From assembly GCF_001317355.1 (NCBI RefSeq), contig NZ_LKET01000035.1:62001-126000 (forward strand): a stretch of DNA of 64,000 nt. Reading direction: 5' to 3'. Below the pieces are notes generated by a model. The model ran no database searches. It worked only from the letters and a program-made list of their open reading frames with translations, and had not been told where the DNA came from. Source of the stretch: Oxobacter pfennigii (lineage in GTDB: Bacteria; Bacillota; Clostridia; Clostridiales; Oxobacteraceae). Positions 63,490 through 64,000 of the stretch are shown piece after piece. Every line of letters starts with the position of its first letter. Position 1 is the stretch's first letter. A program made the translations under genes and the position numbers.

Positions 63490-64000
63490 TTGGTTATACA
63501 TGTTGTAAAACCGGGGGAGAACATATACTCAATAGCCAGAAGCTATGGCGTTCTTCCGTCAAAGATTATTGCTGACAATGAGCTTTCAAACCCCGATCAG
63601 CTGGTGGTGGGGCAGACCATAGTAATATTGGAAGGTGAACGTACTCACAGAGTGGCTCCAGGACAGTCAATATATTCCATAGCAAGGATGTATGGTGTCA
63701 CAAGCGAAGATATACTTGCCGCCAATCCCAGCATTACAAGTCCGGAAAGCATAGATGCGGGACAGATAATAAATATTCCGCAAAGAACTAAAAAATTAGG
63801 TACATTAGAGGTAAACGGATATGCACTTCCCAATATAGATATGGAGGTACTTAATAAAACTCTTCCCAATCTTACCTATCTAAGCATATTCAGCTACGAG
63901 GTAAACCCTGACGGAAGCTTGAGAACCGTAAATGATGAGCCCCTTATTCAGGCTGCAAGGGACGCAGGGGTAGCCCCCATAATGGTTATAACAAACATAG
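63490..64000 (+). CDS. LysM/GH18 spore peptidoglycan hydrolase (SleL/YaaH-like), 3'-truncated
   Basis: N-terminal part of a spore cortex-lytic N-acetylglucosaminidase; 170 codons visible, continuing beyond the window. Two LysM repeats: VIHVVKPGENIYSIARSYGV and HRVAPGQSIYSIARMYGV, each followed by an NP/ND and IxIP-type end. The start of the GH18 barrel reads LEVNGYALPNIDMEVLNKTL and LSIFSYEVNPDGSL. The TTG start at 63490 has GAAAGGTG about 9 bp upstream; no ATG exists nearby. The family acts during germination on muramic-delta-lactam peptidoglycan. Confidence 0.85.
   Translation, partial: MVIHVVKPGENIYSIARSYGVLPSKIIADNELSNPDQLVVGQTIVILEGERTHRVAPGQSIYSIARMYGVTSEDILAANPSITSPESIDAGQIINIPQRTKKLGTLEVNGYALPNIDMEVLNKTLPNLTYLSIFSYEVNPDGSLRTVNDEPLIQAARDAGVAPIMVITNI

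Overview
The window reads as a chromosomal segment of an anaerobic, spore-forming, acetogenic member of the Clostridia (Bacillota). The evidence is an AT-rich genome with strong AAGGAGG-type ribosome binding sites; a Wood-Ljungdahl carbonyl branch (Ni-CODH, acetyl-CoA synthase, corrinoid protein, methyltransferase); a V/A-type ATPase; and sporulation-type genes (a Spo0E-like peptide, YheC/YheD ATP-grasp proteins, a CotH kinase-like lipoprotein, a SleL/YaaH-like LysM protein). A CIRCE-controlled groEL and a T-box fit the same group. The species cannot be named from the sequence alone.

Layout. 1-6780: V/A-type ATPase operon I-K-F-E-A-B-D (subunit I is cut by the window edge and no C subunit is visible). 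6885-12176: a TetR repressor and an ABC/FtsX-like permease/HlyD-adaptor efflux operon sharing one operator motif. 12494-14263: a CotH-like lipoprotein with atypical codon use, followed by a REP-associated transposase remnant. 14749-18425: TtcA-like PP-loop protein and a Ca2+-type P-ATPase, then a palindromic repeat. 18689-20968 (minus): ClpE-type unfoldase. 21209-24867: three overlapping ATP-grasp genes. 24880-26660: promoter, short terminator and two opposed tandem-repeat arrays ahead of asnS. 26747-31497: FAD/Rieske oxidoreductase, ABC-F protein, MFS transporter. 32111-34289: MoxR ATPase and VWA (CoxE-like) pair. 34613-46933: carbon monoxide/acetyl-CoA synthase region: cooT (minus), DUF3786, cooC, acsA, acsB, then a second promoter and acsC, acsV, a second CooC/AcsF-type ATPase, acsD, acsE. 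47217-50345: small ORFs, Spo0E-like peptide, PHP phosphatase, QueG-like Fe-S protein, and a leucine-type T-box in front of a 56-residue Cys-rich ORF. 50866-51294: pilB pseudogene debris. 51318-53936 (minus): a class III aminotransferase fused to an acyl-ACP-reductase-like module. 54516-58932: CIRCE-groEL, DUF3810 metalloprotease-like membrane protein, DUF815 ATPase. 59051-63418: threonine pathway genes thrC, lysC, hom with an unassigned structured leader. 63490-64000: start of a LysM/GH18 spore cortex-lytic protein.

How it fits together. The acs genes encode CO2 reduction to CO, methyl transfer from methyl-THF to the corrinoid protein and acetyl-CoA assembly. cooT, cooC and the second CooC-type ATPase would supply and insert nickel, and acsV would re-reduce inactive corrinoid. 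The V/A ATPase couples ion gradients to ATP. The most unusual items are the aminotransferase-reductase fusion (predicted acyl thioester to aldehyde to primary amine), the leucine T-box controlling a tiny Cys-rich ORF, the REP-like arrays with a transposase relic, a dispersed family of about 200-bp palindromic repeats, and a triple ATP-grasp cluster with a degenerate first module and a G8 tract at the gene junction.
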